Assembly (NCBI GenBank): GCA_009829735.1
Contig: CM020619.1
Coordinates: 10,716,375-10,780,374 of the forward strand
Length of the DNA stretch: 64,000 nt
From: Pyropia yezoensis
Taxonomy: Eukaryota > Rhodophyta > Bangiophyceae > Bangiales > Bangiaceae
Direction of reading: 5' to 3'
In this document: piece after piece, positions 62,831-64,000 of the stretch
How positions within the stretch are numbered: position 1 is the first letter of the stretch
How the letters are laid out: every line of letters starts with the position of its first letter
Notes under the pieces: model-generated
What the model was told of the DNA's origin: nothing
Seen by the model: the letters and a program-made list of their open reading frames with translations, nothing else
Database searches by the model: none
Position numbers and translations under genes: made by a program

Positions 62831-64000
62831 GCGACCCCGTCGCTGTGGTCGGTCCGCCTGAGTGCAGTATGAGTTCTGTAAGTACTCGGAGAATTAAGAG
62901 GTAAGTATATCTAGGAGTTTTTGCTACCAGATCACTTCACCTCTGTGGATCCGCGTGGGTGCGGGGGGCGGAGGTGGGGGTGGGGGTAGGGGGTGGGTGT
63001 GTGGGGGGGGGTGGGGTGGGGGGGGGCGGGGGGGTTGTGAGCCGCGCATTGTTGGTGTGTGCCGAGAGTGGGGTTGGTGGTGGCGGTGGTGGCGGTGGGG
63101 GCCAGAGGCCAGCCGACTCCATTGCCGCCTCCACAGCTACGGCTGCCGCCACGCCGCCACGCCGCCACGCCGCCACACCGCCACCGCGGCGCGGCGCCGC
63201 CACGCCGCCACGCGGTGCCAGCTGGTGCGCAACGTTTCAGCCTGAGCTGGCGATCGCGGTCGGCACCGCGTCGGCGGCGTCGGCCGCGGACCGTTTCCTG
63301 TGGACAATAATCCGGTTTTTATGCTGGTTATTTGGCCCAGGAAATACACATTGCAGGCCAGGAAACGCCCAGGAAACCCTCTCATTGAGACAACGAATCG
63401 ATAACGGAACGCCGTAGAGAGTGCACCAGCGCAGAGAACATGACGTATGCTGTCCTCGGGAGCATCTCTGATGTAAGAACGCGGCAGTGACGCCACTATC
63501 CAGCACTGACGGTTCGGTTGCACAGAACGTCTCGGATGCGCTCCCGAGAAACGCCCCGACTCGACGCCGGGCTGTCCGAACGCGGTGGGACGCGCATATG
63601 TCGAGCAGACACCCGGGCGTTCCGGGCTCGGGCTTTCGTCAGGTTCAGATCCGACGAGATGCTGCAGGCGAAGCGGCAGGAGCATCCAGCATGCGTCTGG
63701 TTGACAGTAAATAGTTCAATGGACAGGATGACTTGTAGGCACCTCTCTTCGTCATGACCTTCACGTAGATGAGACTACCTTTCCTGTCCAGTATATCCAC
63801 GAATGGGACGATTCTAACTCGTACAGACTGGGGCGGGAGCTGACTTAAACGTCATGCTTAGGGAAAGACTTGTGCCTAATACATGCATAGAATGATATAG
63901 TGTTTCCCGGGGGCTCAACCATCCTTTCCCCACCAGGATAACTCGCCTCCTCGCGACATCGGGCGCTATCAGGCAGCTGTTCCCACGCCCTCGAAGCCTC
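62831..64000. other. No confident gene; GCCACGCC minisatellite at 63125-63225
   Basis: A G-rich block (62955-63110) is followed by a (CCGCCACG)n-like minisatellite. The rest is unassigned up to the window end. Confidence 0.5.

Overview
The window looks like nuclear DNA of a GC-rich eukaryote. The evidence is eukaryote-type LTR retrotransposons (one Ty1/copia, one complete Ty3/gypsy and remnants), a SET domain, a SEN1-type helicase, a Fanzor gene, splice-acceptor-like sites, abundant minisatellites, long G or C homopolymers and one 500-bp assembly gap. No rRNA, tRNA or prokaryotic operon is visible. The species cannot be fixed from the sequence. The alanine/glycine-rich, mostly intron-poor long genes would fit a red alga (Bangiophyceae) or another GC-rich protist, but that is a guess.

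Layout. Positions 1-3.4 kb hold the 3' part of a Ty1/copia element (integrase, RT, RNase H, putative 3' LTR). Positions 5.9-11.2 kb are a graveyard of transposon pieces: a transposon-like fragment, a gypsy chromodomain, and two copies (one frameshifted, one truncated) of an accessory protein family. Positions 11.4-12.5 kb are a large GCN repeat. Positions 13.0-15.1 kb carry a probable multi-exon gene of unknown function. Positions 16.3-20.5 kb carry a Fanzor (TnpB-like RNA-guided nuclease) gene with an intact D-E-D catalytic set but one in-frame TGA. Positions 22.66-23.04 kb hold an array of an 18-bp palindrome. Positions 23.2-29.7 kb carry a very long SEN1-like SF1 helicase gene with one in-frame TAG, followed upstream by a 5-copy ~335-bp tandem repeat and a satellite. 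Positions 32.1-33.2 kb carry a coiled-coil/acidic protein gene. Positions 33.5-35.9 kb carry a fusion of a bacterial-type DNA methyltransferase to a SET domain, cut by the gap. Positions 38.3-39.3 kb carry a protein with a SUMO-interaction-like motif and a Cys-rich tail. Positions 40-44.6 kb are minisatellites. Positions 45.5-47.9 kb carry two convergent paralogues of unknown function. Positions 49,488-58,838 are a complete, young Ty3/gypsy chromovirus-type element. Positions 60.5-61.5 kb carry a stand-alone member of the accessory family.

Main message. (1) A protein family marked by a W-W-x-x-V-E-V-P-[YC]-G-[FM]-P signature occurs at least three times as recognisable long copies, plus one fragment. 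Inside the intact gypsy element it lies between pol and the 3' LTR, antisense to pol. (2) Three large minus-strand genes (Fanzor, SEN1-like helicase, DNA-MTase-SET) lie within 20 kb; the latter two share the same ordered upstream repeats. This could be an accessory or mobile island or a locus for silencing/mobile-element control. The co-function is inference; only the domains are seen. (3) A dispersed palindrome, GCGTTATGTACATAACGC and variants, forms an array between the helicase and Fanzor genes and recurs near 43 kb and 62.5-62.8 kb.
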